Positions 23,406 to 37,000 of a stretch of 64,000 bases of DNA are shown one piece after another. The stretch's first letter is position 1, and each line of letters begins with the position of its first letter. The notes beneath the pieces are model-generated. The model was not told where the DNA came from. It was given only the letters and a program-made list of their open reading frames with translations, and searched no databases. A program made the position numbers and the translations under genes. This DNA comes from Camarhynchus parvulus (Eukaryota; Chordata; Aves; Passeriformes; Thraupidae), in contig NC_044600.1 of the NCBI RefSeq assembly GCF_901933205.1, forward strand, positions 10,268,501 through 10,332,500, read 5' to 3'.

Positions 23406-26187
23406 GGAATCTTTTTCAAAATATCATGAAGAAATCGAAAAGGCTTTTTAATTCAGTGTTCTTGCTGTATATATGCAAGCCAGAGTAAGATATTTAAGTT
23501 CTTTTACTCACAAATGAATCACCCACGTAGTGTCGGTGCTGTTTGTTCCATTCCCATATGTTCCAAGATACTATTTTGTCCTACTTTTGCATGTATACAA
23601 AATTAGAATTGCAAGTTGCATCAATTTTCATCTTTAAATTGGTTTTATTTACAACCTCTAAACTTCCTTGATTATTTCTAGTAACATTTGCATCCATGTT
23701 TGCTTAAATTATTCATGACATTTCAGTTATATCATTGGGTGCTTCAAAGTAAAACTCAAAGTAACTTTTCTTTCCTGAGAACAAAGATATACTTTCCTTG
23801 CTCTCAAGCAGAAATTCATAAGAAGATGAAAGAAATGCCAAGAATTGTTAATAAACAAATTTGTGGTGTAAATTATAAACAGAAAAATGAAAATATTCCC
23901 AGTGGAAATAGAAAACACTGTCTAAAAATGCCTCCAAACACCAATTATGTATATCCAATTAGGATATTATTTGATTTATCTAGGTCAGGACTCAAGAAAT
24001 TTTTTTGTTGCCTAAGTAGCATCTGAATTACACAACCTCCCTGTGTGGGACAAGTGTCTGGGGACAGTTGCACTGACATCAGGCAGAGCCAGGGGAGGAC
24101 AGAGCCCCCTGTGTCACTGCTGGTGCCACAGGAGCCTGTCCCCAGCAGAGGGAGGGATGGCCTGGAGGGATGGTCCTGTCCCTCTCTGCTCCAGCCTTGG
24201 GGATCCACAAAGCAGGAGATGGGGCAGGGACTGGAGCTTCCCTCTGTCCTTGATGTTCTCCTCCCATACAGACATACACTTTTCCTCCAATACATGTAAA
24301 ACAAATGAAGCTTTATAAAAGCACATAACAGTAGCACCTCCATGCATTTTTGCTTTGATTCTTCTCCCTTAAACCATCACCCTTTAGAAAGCATAAAGCT
24401 TGTTTAAGAACCCTGTAGATTTCATTCACCCCTATCTTATTTTCATGTCCTAACATTGAGACAAACACTGTATTTTTATTTCCCAGTGGAAGAGCAGGAC
24501 ATTATGAAACTTCCAACTTACAGCCTTCAATTTGCACTCTAAATCGAATGCTTCTCTTCTTACACTAAATACATATAATGACCTTTTTAAATATAAGAAA
24601 TTATATGTATGAATGAAATGCAACTTTACTGTAAACAAATCACCTATTGAATTCAACGTAATGGAAATGTGCTAACGTTATTTCATAGGACTGAGGTGAA
24701 TTATTCCTAAACAAAAAAAAACAAAAACAAAACAACCCAGCACAACCAAACCAGTACAAGAAAACCAGAGACTTATATTTGATAGTAAATTGGCTTCCTC
24801 AGAAGGCTTCCTTAAGTGCATGATTAGACATATTTCTGTTTTCGCAGCACATTTGAAGTTTCCTATGGCTTTGAATTACAACCAAAGGGAAGTGTCTAAA
24901 AGGCTGTCAACATTTACCCCATCATCACAAGAGCAGTTGATACTGATATTGCAGTGAATAACAGGACAGACACTGAAACTGATGGGCTCTAATCTCACCA
25001 GGAGAAAAATAGCAAAATGTGGTAAAAAATTTGGCCTGAGCAGCCCTCCTTGGTGAATGATTTCACTGAAGGGGTGGGAAAAAGGTAGGAAAAATAAAGT
25101 TTGGACTTTGAACCATAGAGAGTGGGAGGAGCTTAAAAGCAGTATATTAATATTTATTCCTTAAGATGCTGTTCAAGGATCCTGTTCCAATCTTAAAGAC
25201 CAGTAAATTAAAATTTACTTGAATAAGTAAGCTCTTATAGATATGTTAGAGACTTATTCACAAGGTGACACACGTCTTCAGAGATGAAAACTGCCAACCC
25301 AGTTAAATTTTATTAAGGCAGTCACATCTTTAGATATGATCACACTGCAAGCATTGCCTATTAAAATAAGATCATTGAACCTTCCTTGGGGAAAACCCCC
25401 TTCATATAAATAAAAGAAAAAAATTATTAAGATATTTATACACAGAAGGAAGGCATTTCTACTTCATAGTTCAAATAGCATTATTCTTTGTGGTCTTCAA
25501 GAAACCAAAATGTTAAAAATCAGGAAGGTTTGCTAAAGCAAACAATGCGAAGGACAGCACTACCTTGTCTAAAGATGATTTTCTTATTGGCTGCAAAAAA
25601 TTCAGAACTAAAGTTAAATTTTCACCTCCAAAAACTAAAATGCACCCACAGTTGTATTTGAGATAACACATTTATTTTCCAGTTTTAGCTTTTTATTTGC
25701 AAAAAGCACTGTATAGCAACCACTGGAGCAGTGCCCAAGAAAGAAATATTTGATTTCAAATCCTTTGTTCTGGAGCTCCAGCTTGTTTGAACAGGACAAA
25801 AGGCTTGCAAGAGAAAATTCTGCAAACAGTTGTTAAATTTCAAAGATAAAACCAAACAATATCTTACAGCAAATTCTCATGACAAAGGGCTGCATTAAGT
25901 GGAATATCATTCTGGGATCACGCAGGGCTGCGAGCTCTGGGTCTTGGCACATGAGCAGACTAAAGGCCGCACAGTCACTCAGGCTGGAGAAGCTTTAGTG
26001 CCACAGAGTGAACAACTGGTTCTTTTCTAACATCTCAGTACCTATTTTCTTCCTGCTGCTCTGAAAGAACTTTATCATAAAGCTATAAGAAATGATTTCT
26101 TTTGTTGTCAAGATAACTATGGTCCAAATCAGCAAAATAAAAGCCTTGTGTTTTCAGACATATCATTTTGATGCTGGTTGCACTGTA

Positions 26188-26190
<3 letters not shown>
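23406..26190. other. Non-coding DNA with one GC-rich patch
   Basis: Mostly AT-rich unique sequence. At 24040-24260 GC rises sharply, with words such as CCAGGGGAGGACAGAGCCCC and GGAGGGATGG; overlapping frames of 60-130 aa there have no domain I recognise. An A-rich tract with AAAAC words lies at 24705-24760. Confidence 0.5.

Positions 26191-26224
<34 letters not shown>
26191..26224. repeat. (AT)17 microsatellite
   Basis: Seventeen uninterrupted AT dinucleotides, continuous on the right with the palindrome that ends at 26248. Uninterrupted tracts of this length are usually highly variable between individuals. Confidence 0.95.
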
Positions 26225-26228
<4 letters not shown>

Positions 26229-26248
26229 GGATACATCCTTTCATATAT
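26219..26248. repeat. Perfect 14-bp inverted repeat next to (AT)17
   Basis: The arm ATATATGAAAGGAT, a spacer AC, and the exact reverse complement of the arm. The left arm overlaps the end of the AT microsatellite, giving a combined cruciform-prone site of about 58 bp. Confidence 0.9.
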
Positions 26249-29200
26249 TCAGAAAATAACTCACCAGGCATTTGATGGAACCTGTATTAATAACATTAGC
26301 ATTTCAGCTATTTTATGGATGCTTCCTAGAGAAAAAGTAAAGTGCAGAGCAGCAGCAAATGACCCTTGCTATGCACGTGCACACATTTATATATTGCTAG
26401 CTGTCAAGACAAGAAAGCTGATCTCACATCAAAAGGATTCCCTGAGAGTTCTGGGGAGGGGAAAAATCCTGCAAACAAAGCTCTTACTCCTTCACTTACA
26501 AACAAATAAATAAATAAAACACAGCAGTGAGTCAGTTAATGGCCATTTATCTGAAACCATGAAGAAGAAATAAAAAAAAAAAGATCCAAGAAATAATAAT
26601 AATAAAAAAACATCCTTTTGTTTCCCTCTTCCCCTCATGATTCACAGTCTTGGCTCTGCTTCTAATGACAAATGACTCAGTGGTAAATAGCAGTTCTTGT
26701 TATCAGGACAGGTCCATATCAGCTCTATTTAATAAAGCAAGAGTTGCAGTTACTGTCTCTCTGATTTGTACATTTCTTGCTCCTCAGAGAGCTCTTTGGG
26801 TAATGCTTTCTTTACCTGGAATCACTCCAGAACAGTCGCCTGCCATTTGTTCAGTGCTGGGTTTCCAGCTGCCCCAAGGTGCTTAGGTGGGAGGACTAAG
26901 AAGTACCACCAAGCTCCAATAACTCCACTAATTAATTAGGGACTTTGGGGCACAGACAGGATGCTTTACTTTTAACATTTTTATTGAAACATCTGCCCTC
27001 TCAGTTGTCTTAGAGGAAATCCTGGGCTAACTGCACTCTTTCAGCTGCCAGAACTGACATTTCAGCATCTCTTCCAGTCCACGAGGTGGATTTCTCATTA
27101 GGGACTGTTAAGGGTCTGTTCATGTACTAAGGCTTAGAGGAAATTTTTAATGCCCTTTCTGTGATAAAACACTTGACAGTGCCAGGGCACGCTGAAGTTA
27201 TAATTCAAATAAGGATGTTCATTGGAATTTCCAGAATCTTTAAAAGCAGCTTTTGAAATGCTTATGAATATGGTGAAAAATTGAAGGAAATCAGCTCCCT
27301 AGGTTGAGGTAGCCTATGCTATGCCCCTTTTTTCTTCAGGTAAATAAATGGCTTCATTGATTTAGTGTCTTGAAGGCATTGTCTTTGACCACATGAGAAA
27401 ACACAGAGGGGAAAGATATACTTTTTCCAGGAAAAAAAAGTAAAAAAGGTTAATACTAAAGTTTCTGAAATAGGCAAAAGACTGTTCCAGAAGACCAAAA
27501 GTCCAGAAGACTAAAAGTCCTCTGGAAACCTTTAAATGCTGTTCTTATGCTCTCAACCTGCCTCACACACAGTAAAGAAAGTGAAGTATATTGCACTAGA
27601 GCTAACAGGTTGTGTGTTTTAAATCCTCTGTGGAGACTAAAATGAGAAACAAAAGTGAAACCTGCACAGTTGTTGTTGCTGTGGTAGTGGAAATGCAGCC
27701 ACAAAACATTCTCTGCATCCCCTCAGCCATGCCCCAAATCCTGATGGACACCACCTTTGCTATGGCCCTGCTCCTCAGCGTCTTGATTCCCCCTCTTGTC
27801 AAAAGCTTTTAACTCCAAGACTCTTTTTAAATAAAGAACTCTTTCTAAATGAAGGACTTGATCTGGACAAAGGTCTTTTCCAGACTCTGTAGTAAGATAC
27901 ACTTTAAATGCCAGCAGGGCTTTCCTGCACCCAGAAATTTTACCCCAGTGACTCCCTTGCTCCCACCTCTGTCAGAAAGCTTTCCCAAACAGATATTACA
28001 AGGCACTGACGGTTTTGCTCTCTTAATATTCATAATATAACTCTTGGGTACAAATAACTTGGCAAAATCCATGCCAAAGTCTGCACTACAGAGCACTGCC
28101 TGTCTGAAGGGAACACTCACTCCCCAAAGATGACATTTTCAGAAGGATTGTTGCTTCTTAACGAAGAAATATCGGTGGCATGTAAATGATTATGTTAAAA
28201 GAGTTTGGGCCATTCTGAGAGTGTTACTGTACTTCTGTATCTTTGGAAAAAATTGGTAACTTCAGCTAGACCCACTCTCACATGACCAACACTCTTGGTT
28301 CAAAGGTACCTTCCAAAATCCACCCCACCTTCCTGTCACAAATTCAGTATGTGGAAACTCTGCTTACCAAAAAAACCATGCTATTTTATTAAAAAGGCCC
28401 CTGTCCAACAAGTAATGAAAGACAAATAGCATTAATAACTTGGTCCATGTTTTGCTACAGTCCTTTTCTTACCACAATATTATCCAGCAAATGAAAATCT
28501 GGTAGAAAAAAAATTCTTTAGAAATACTCCTTCTTACACATATAGCTTAGACAGCATCCCTATTAACAACTTGTCTGTTTGATCCCATGATTTTTCTATG
28601 CTCACCATTTGATAAAATTTGACAATGGACAATTCAGCTGCAAAAGTGCAGGCTGTAACATCACACTGCTTTCCTTGGGGCTACTCATTTTATAATGAGT
28701 TTAGTGGAAAGCACCTATGCAATAAGTTGTAGCTGACAGCAGCCCAAGGGAATCTCTAAGTGCTAAAAATTAGCTGCTGAGGGATGTTGAATCTCATTTT
28801 TTTCAGGATAGAAAAAGGGCTTTTTTTGAAAATACACATATTTTCAAGTAGACATAAATCAAACCGCAAAAAAAAGAGTATTGCTTTGGGCTTTATCTTG
28901 TTTTTATTCTTACACTCTTAAGAGGTAGCATGTACTTAAAAAAGAGTAAGATTAGTCATCCTGCTAGAGATCCAATTATATTAATTTGTGACACTGTACC
29001 ACTTGGAATTCAAAAAAGGCAGCTTTGAGTCAACTTGCCTTTGTGAGTACAGAGCTGAAGACCTCTACTCCCCTTTCAGGGGGCAGAACCTCAGAGCACA
29101 TAATTCCTCCCAACAAGACTCACAGAGTGCAACTATACCTTTATTTAATTTTTCCCCAGCAGTAAAAGCTATGTTGCTCTGTACTGTCAATACAGACCTT

Positions 29201-32200
29201 TGTCAATCTGAACAATTACTGCTATCATTATATAGCATGTTACACAAATTTATCCCAGCAGAAATCTGTGGTTTAATGTTGCAGAGCAAAAAAGCCAGGG
29301 AGAAGCTCAGCCCTTTGAGAAACCAGGGACAGCGACCACAAAGCAAAATAATTCTGAAACAATCAATTGGTAATACATACATATATAGAATCTCTGAGTT
29401 ACAAACCCACTAATTCTTAAATTAAAACACAGCTTTTGCCACTGGAATCACTACAAGGATGGGCACTGTGTCTATCTTTGCCAGCACCTTTTCAGGGTGA
29501 TTTGACAACTGTTTAAAATGGCCCCGAGGGAAATGTACAGAGCTTATAACACCTGTCCTAGAAATTTGACCAGCACGTTTTCAGGATATTAAATAAATCA
29601 CTTTACAGACTAACCCAACATTCTATAATGCAAACTGCCTAAGGAAGGTTATTCTTTACCTATAGAACTTTTAGATGAACTAATGTGTGTAATCCCATCC
29701 TGGACTCCATGGAGCAAATGCATTCAGCTGAAGAAATACAAATCAGCTGCACAAGATTAGCACTCCCTTATGTGTTATCCGTATGCATAACACCTGCCAA
29801 CCACATCTCCCTAATAAATAACAGAGTTATATTGCAATTTACCCAAACCCCCCCCACAAATACATATAAATTTGAGAGAATCAGATGGCCAGCTACTCAG
29901 GTATTAGCTGAAAGGTAGGAAAGAGTAAAAATGCATCTAAAATAATCATTCTAAGGTCTCTACAACCTGGTTGAAAATTATTCTGTTTTGACATGCTATA
30001 ATTATACCTGACACAACTAGAGTTAACTGTGATCCTAATTTGCATATCTACCTATATTCATAAATATATATACCTGCTTATTATATTTTCCTCCAGGCTA
30101 CACTTTTATCTACACACTTATGAAATATAAACCTACAATTATTTAGGAAAAAAGCCCTTTTTCTACAGTGTAGTAGAATGTTTAAACAGCAAGGAAAAAT
30201 AGTTCCATTTTGCACAAAGAAAATGATTTTCTAAAATTTTGAGAATACAACACTTCAACCTGAATTTTAATACTTTTAAATGAATGACTTGGAATTAATT
30301 TATGCTGTTTTGTACCAACAAACCCCACTAAGATACATAAGATATTTAATCGTTTAGTCCATTAATTTTTCTTTCTGGGTTTTTTTTTTCATCTGAAGAT
30401 GAGTTTTCAGAGGCACAGGAAATCTTAAAAGAATTCTGACAATAGCTTAGTTTTGCAGACCCAGAGCATTCAAGATAAGCTCCAAATATGAAATACTGGC
30501 TGCTTATCTGAATTGGAATCCACATCCAAACCATTTCAAGTGAGACATTATGTCTAGTGGCCCTTAGGTTGCTGTGGCTACCAGCAACACAGACTTCATT
30601 TGGAGATGGGATAAAGTTCATAATTCAATTACAAGGATGATTGCCTAATCCACTGAATATAATGGACATAAAGGGTAAAATAAACAAAAATCCCAGCTTA
30701 GTTTAATGAGATTCTTTGACACAAAAAGAAGCAATTTTATTCAGTTCTTCCAGAAATACCTGCTGAAAATATAGATATTTATCACTGAAATCAAAATTTA
30801 ATTGTAGCACAAATTCAATTTAAACAGAGTGCACTGAGTTACTATATTGTATTAACTGAAAGCATGATTCATCCATGCTTAATAGTTAACAATAGTATGG
30901 GAAGAAGAATCACATTTGAATAATGACCACTATTTGAAGTCCTGAGCATGCTAGGTGGAATTCTGCCATCAAATAGAGCAATATAACAATTACAAAAAGG
31001 CTTCCTACATTGTTACAAATTATGGCAATAATTGTTGGTCTATTTACCAGGAACTATTGATTGCTAGAACTGATGTTGCAATTAATATCTACCAAGATGC
31101 ACTGAAATTAATTAAATTAGTGTAAATTAAATCTTCAGAAAGATAATAGCTATTAATTTAACATTAGAACATCAAAGGGTAAAAAGTGGGAAATAAACAA
31201 TAGTAAAACAAATTTGATTTAGTAATGTAGGAAAAAATTCTAATGACTATGTGAAAACTGCTGTGATCTCATGGCAGATATAACTAAAACAGTTTAATTT
31301 CCATTAAGCATTTTTTGGATTAAATTCAATTTGTTTGGTAATTGTTTTATGAGATCATCAAACTTCAGTCTGAGGAAGGCCAGTAAACACACCCACAGCA
31401 AAAAAAGACAACTTTTGAGATTCTGGGTGTGTGAGTCTTATAACACAGCACAAGCCCTGGCTGATGCCAATATCATTACAATGCTCCAAAGCTCAGTACG
31501 CACTGTCTTCACAGGAAAACTCTGCAAAGACAAGGAAAAGCCCAAACCTTCCTATCAAAGGTCTCCCATCTCATTAGAGTTTTGATAAGTGCATTTATTT
31601 CAAGTGCTGTAGTTCAGTGAATTTGTGTTTTAAATTACTTGTGGGGAGTAAGAGATTGCTCCCAACAATCTGAGTATTTTTGCTGTGTGCGGCAGGTGTC
31701 CCCCTCCTGAAGCTCCTCTGGGTGCTCCTCTTCCCTCTTTCCCAGACCTACTTTTCATGGCCCTGTACAAGTTTTAGGTGCCTCAGAGATGTAACACCTT
31801 TTCCCAGGCTGCATCTGCAGCAGGCTGAAGGACTCCAGCTTGCTCTGTTCCTTTAATGCTTCTCACAGATGTATCAGAAAACTGCTTTTGTAAAACCGAG
31901 GCTCTTCAGAGTAAACGTGTGGTCCTTGACCTGGCAGGTACAGATCTCTCTGGCAAAGGGAAAACCCAGCCCCTACTGTGCTGCTTTGCAGGAAAAATTC
32001 TTCTCCTTGGGCATTAGCTCTCAGTCCTAGCTACATCATTAAATGACATGAGAGGAGGTACCAGATAGACAAAATAACTTTTGCTTATTAGAAGCATCAC
32101 CATAAATCTGTATTATTTACACTCAGAACAAAGATGTCCAAAGAATTACATGACCATCTATATTCCAGTTTCTTACACAGCCCCCAATACCACCATTTAC

Positions 32201-32549
32201 TTTGCTCTCTGTTTATACTTAAACTGAAATGGGTGTAAACAAAGGCAACTGCTTTGTTGCAGTCTTGGAAATAAGCCAAAATTCAGAAGGTTTTAGAAAA
32301 GTAGTTCCTTCAGGAGATATTTAGGAAATTCCTGAAAGTATGTACACTTTTAAAAAAGAAACCACTTCTATTATCTCTGTACTAAGACAGAAATTAACCT
32401 TGGAATGGGAAAAGAAAAATAACCAACAAAACCACAACTAGTTTGACTTTCTGCTTTGATGAAATGTCTTCCAACAATTAAGAATTTTTTCTACTCAAGC
32501 TAAAATTTTGGAGTTATATATTCCAGCTAAACCAAATCCCAGAATTACA
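26249..32549. other. Non-coding DNA, minor low-complexity only
   Basis: AT-rich sequence. A-rich patches lie at 26503-26520 (AAAT words) and 26569-26610 (AAT repeat). A 16-bp tandem duplication lies at 27487-27518 (CCAGAAGACYAAAAGT twice). The 31670-31990 stretch is more GC-balanced, but no exon or family end was found. Open frames of up to 141 aa have no recognisable domain. Confidence 0.5.
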
Positions 32550-32610
32550 TAAGTACAGAACAATTTACGTTGAAGAAGGCCTCTAAGAGGAGTTGATCCA
32601 GTAGCCCAGT
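32550..32610 (-). mobile_element. Possible very old CR1 3' remnant, antisense
   Basis: AATTTACGTTGAAGAAGGCC followed by TCTAAGAGGAGTTGATCCAG resembles the reverse complement of the CR1 3' end, which reads AGGTTGGAAAAGACCTCTAA and then a TCATCAAGTCCAACC-like block. Many mismatches remain, so this is tentative. Confidence 0.3.
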
Positions 32611-33594
32611 ATTGTCAAGTGCCAAGAATTCCTGCAATCATGACTTCCTTTGATGTGAGTAGGCAACATTATTGTTTTTTGGCTACACAGGGATGCTAAG
32701 TATGCTTTCAGCCTGTTGCAAAAACATTACATAATTCTGCTTGTACCATTACCATAGTAAAGGAAGATTTTCTTTACTGCAGTTATTTCTACATTATTAT
32801 TATGTGAATACCAACTCTTAAACAAATGTTCACTTTGCTCCAGTCACAAAAAATGCCATTTGAGAACAACAGGTAAAACAAACTTGCCAAATAAAAATCA
32901 AGAAATAGTTAGTAGATGAGCAGTAGAAAAAAATTGCAATCTCTCTGTTGCTGTTTGCAACTGAAAGAGACTGAACAGGAGACTTCTTTCTGTGACACAG
33001 AATAGGTAGATTTATTTGCTAGTAAGTACAAAGCCCCACAAAAGGCTAAATCTTCAAAGAGCGTTTTCCTGGTGTCTGCTGCTAAGTAAACACAATGTAT
33101 AAATACCTCCAAGCTTAAATGGCAGGAAGAAAACCCACTGTTATAATTACAAGCTAAAGATATTAAAACAACTACCCACTTCATAAATAAATACAGAGGG
33201 AAAACCTCACACTTGTACTTGGTGGTGGTGCAGCTGCTCCCAGGCGTGAGATAATAACTGGGAAGAAACAGAGACTTGCACTCTCAGCAAACCCAGAAAA
33301 GTTTATGCACCAAAAATCAGTTCCATAGTCACACATCTTGCTAGCAAGCCATGACCAAACAGGTCAATGTGTTTTGGCTCCCACCCATGTCCCTCAGGAC
33401 CCAGTGGCAAGGCATCAGAGGCAACACGACCTCCCTTTTGTAATGGGCCACTAACTTTGGCACACAGCTAAAATATTGCAAGCTTTCCTAGGCTAATGGG
33501 TCAAGGGAAGATATAATTTTTATATGAGGCCATTTCTGCATTGCACCAAGTTCCCTTTAAAAGAAGCTATAAAGACGTTGATTTCTCAGTTTGG

Positions 33595-34042
33595 GAATGC
33601 TCCTGGAGTACAGGGACTTTGGAAGGTAAAGTGCCAATATAGCCAAGCTCTGTGCTGCAAGGCTTGAAAGAACTGGGCAAGGAAAGTGTACTCAAGTGGA
33701 CATTTGTCACAGTGTATGTGGCAGTTGGGACAGCCATCACACAGAGAGTATCACCATACAATTTGAGAAAGCTTCAACCTCCTCAGAAGGCTTCAGGCAC
33801 CTGCCCAGACAGAACAACATCAGCTCACTTCAGAGGGCTGCAAGCATCTGCCCTGCTTGTTCTTTAGCCCAACCTTTTATACCCCTGATGTTGATGCACT
33901 GCACCTGTGTGCCCTCTGTTCCCTTTGGCGGTTGGTCAGTGCCCCTGGGCACTCCATGGCTCGTTGTGTCAGCGCTGCTCACCTGCTTCTCACAGCTGTA
34001 ACCAAGTGGGGATGGGGCTCAGCCCCACTCCCAACTACCACA
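33595..34042 (-). mobile_element. Probable minus-strand ERV LTR with TATA box
   Basis: Read on the minus strand, it starts TGTGGTAGTTGGGAGTGGGG at 34042 and runs through a moderately GC-rich block with a palindromic GGGGCTCAGCCCC-type word. It then has TATAAAAG at 33881-33874 followed by GTTGGGC. A TG start, a U3-like region of about 160 bp and a TATA box fit an LTR, and the segment resembles songbird LTRs I remember. The other end is not defined: no CA end with a matching target duplication was found, so 33595 is a guess. Short plus-strand frames (101 and 127 aa) across it are not genes. Confidence 0.45.
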
Positions 34043-37000
34043 AACTCTGTGCCTACAGATATTGGCATGACACAAGTTCTTGGGACCCTTGTTTGCAGTA
34101 AAAATTCAGGTGCTATCATTCCATTTAGATCTTTTGTGCAGTTCATTTATGAGATATCTGCATACAAATATTTAATTCCTATTTGGCTTCCAAGTGTCCC
34201 AATGCCCTCTGTTGGTATGAGAATGAGAGATGGTCTGTAAACATTTCCACCTACTATTTGTAGGTTATAATGACTTTTAATAAATAAAATCTTCATCCTT
34301 AAAGCAGTTTAGTTCACAGGCACTGCTTGGCACGTGAGTTCTGATGTGTCCACCTCAAGTAAGTCCAAATCTGACAGCATGAATTTATTGTTACACACAA
34401 TTTCTCATAAGACAGACAAATCAATTGGAATTCACTTTCATAGCAAAACTGAAGGAGAAAAATTACATGAGCTCAAGTCCTGTTACTGTAGCACTGAAAC
34501 TGAAATTTAATTCCTTTTCCAATAACTTGCCAAAAGAGACTTCAACCTCATGGTGTAAAATCCTTATTGAGATGATGCCAAAGCCTGAACTGACATGATT
34601 TTCCCATTAACCTTCCTGTTATGCTGAAAAGCTACTCTGTTATTAAAACACTTATTTTAATCCAAGGAAGGACACACTTTGTTGAATTAACATGATTTTT
34701 TGTATCTATTATGCTTACATCATACTACTTTTTTAATTTATAAAAAAGCCCTCTCCACTACCCTTCATAATTCTTAGTTATTAACACTAAATATACTTAT
34801 TTGTTCATCTCATTCAAAAACCAATAATAAATTAGCTTTTGTGCATTTTCTTCATTGCTCCAAGCCCTTTGTGAAATAGGCATTCAAAACAAATAAAACA
34901 ATTACTCTTTTCTCTGTCTGCCTCTATTTCCAGCCACAAAAAAACTCCAATACTTTGGTCTGTTAACAAACCAAAGTATTTAAAAACAAAAAAGGCAGGC
35001 TTCCTTTGCCTTCCAACTCCAAGAGACACAGAGGTTTCATTTCACCTTCCTCAGTCACAAAAATGCTTCAATACAACTTTTACACCAACCTTTCCTAGCA
35101 TGGCTTTTTCCATGAGTCCCAACTGCTCCTTTCCATCACCTTCTCCAGACTTGACAGTAATTAGAAACTCTGCTTTATTTAATATTACTGAACAAAGTGA
35201 GGGCATGTGCTACAATTTTACAGCAGGGAAATTTAAATAAATATTTCACATTATTTAATGTTACTGTAGTCACTTCAGTTGAGCTAATGAATTCAAACTC
35301 CTGTGAACCCCTCCTGACAGTCCCACACCTTGAGTATTTATTTACTTGTTACCATCTATCCTCTGCTCCTTGCAAGTGCAGAATCAAAACACCAAAAGGA
35401 TTCATTATCTCAACATAAACAAGACTGGTTTCATGTTGCTTCCAAAATAAACAAACAATTGAACATACTGAAAAACTCTTTCAGAGATGTTTTAAGAGAC
35501 TAGCAACACTTGGTTTCTCTACTTCAAACAATGTTAAAAAATATGACTTGAATTTAGGTAAACCCCTGGTTTAAAGTATTTATTATAAGAAAAGATGTAT
35601 TTGTTTAGCACTGTTTGAGACAGAGATGTTTGCAGCTGAGATTGAGAAAATCAGAAGAAAAAGGTATCTCAAAATGGAAATCATAAAAACACACCCATCT
35701 ACAAACACATGCTCCTTATGTCCTTACAAAAGAGGAAGACTAAAAAGTTTTATAGAACATGCTAAAAGTGAATGCTGAAAAATGCAAATAAGTTTTTAGA
35801 ATTTGAAGCTGAGTTTACCTGGACAGCTACAATGAAGCATTATTACTTTATGAAGAGATAACAAATGAAGAAGAACTATGGAGCTCCATTTCACACCTGT
35901 TTAATTTCATATAAAATATTGGTACATTTTATATTAAAATAGTCTTCCTGTGTTTAAAATTCTATTACAATATTTGAAGGATACCTGAATATTATCCATG
36001 CTGCTTTGTTATCAGTTAGAACTGCTTTAAGATGATTCCAGTCACCACTAAAGGCTCCTTACTTTTATTATGATTTTTTTTTGAAAAAAGCATCCCTATA
36101 ACCATAAAATCTGTTAAGGACTTAGTATATATATGTGCTCTGAGAAACAGTTTGCTTTTATGAGTGTTTATTTCCATTAGTCCAAACAAGTTAATGTCTC
36201 TCAGAAAGGCAGCTGGAATCAGCTCTAACTTGGAGCTGAAGCAAAAATGACAGAAATTGCTGTTCTCACAAACAAACAGTTTCTATTGACTTTAAAAAGG
36301 GCTGTCTCTTCACTCTTTAAATTGATTAGCACTTGTTTGTAAGAGAAATTAACATAACATCCATCTCATCTTAATCTTAAATGTAAAAAGTCATGAAGGA
36401 TTTTTTAAAATTTTCTATATGTATTTAATTTATGAAATAATGGCCTCCAAAATGAAACAGTAGGTAACATTATTTATAGCAATAACAAGTGTAAACAAAC
36501 CTTAAGGAATTCACTTAAATTCTAGATAGATTCTGACCATTAACAAGCATTTAATTGGAGGTCAAAGAACTGGATGAATTTTATACTATTGATCTCAAAT
36601 TTTTGAATTCATGTGTTACTGGAGACTTGTGAAATAATATAGCTTATAGACAAATGCCTAATTAAACATCCTAGATCACTAGGATAAAGACTTCAATAGA
36701 GCTTCCTGTATCAGGAGACCATCCACACTACCATACAATCCTTTGAGTTTTTTTCAGAGGCAAAGAATCATGTAGCAGATTGCTGAAGTAAATAAGATTT
36801 GCTTGATTATGTGCTTTGAAGAAAAAGTATGTGGGTTAGTTAAGCTTTGCCTCAGATTTTTGTCCCACTGGTCCTCGAATCAAAGCTTTGATTTTGTATA
36901 GCTCTGTGGAAGTTAAATCAATTTTCAATTACAAAAAAAAAAAAAAATCACTTCTGTTCAGAGGATCAGCCCAGGATCCAAGAAACTTTCACATCCTTGT

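Noticed and set aside
24705..24760. Poly-A tail of a processed pseudogene
   Set aside because: No gene-like sequence precedes it and no flanking duplication was seen; it reads as a simple A-rich tract.
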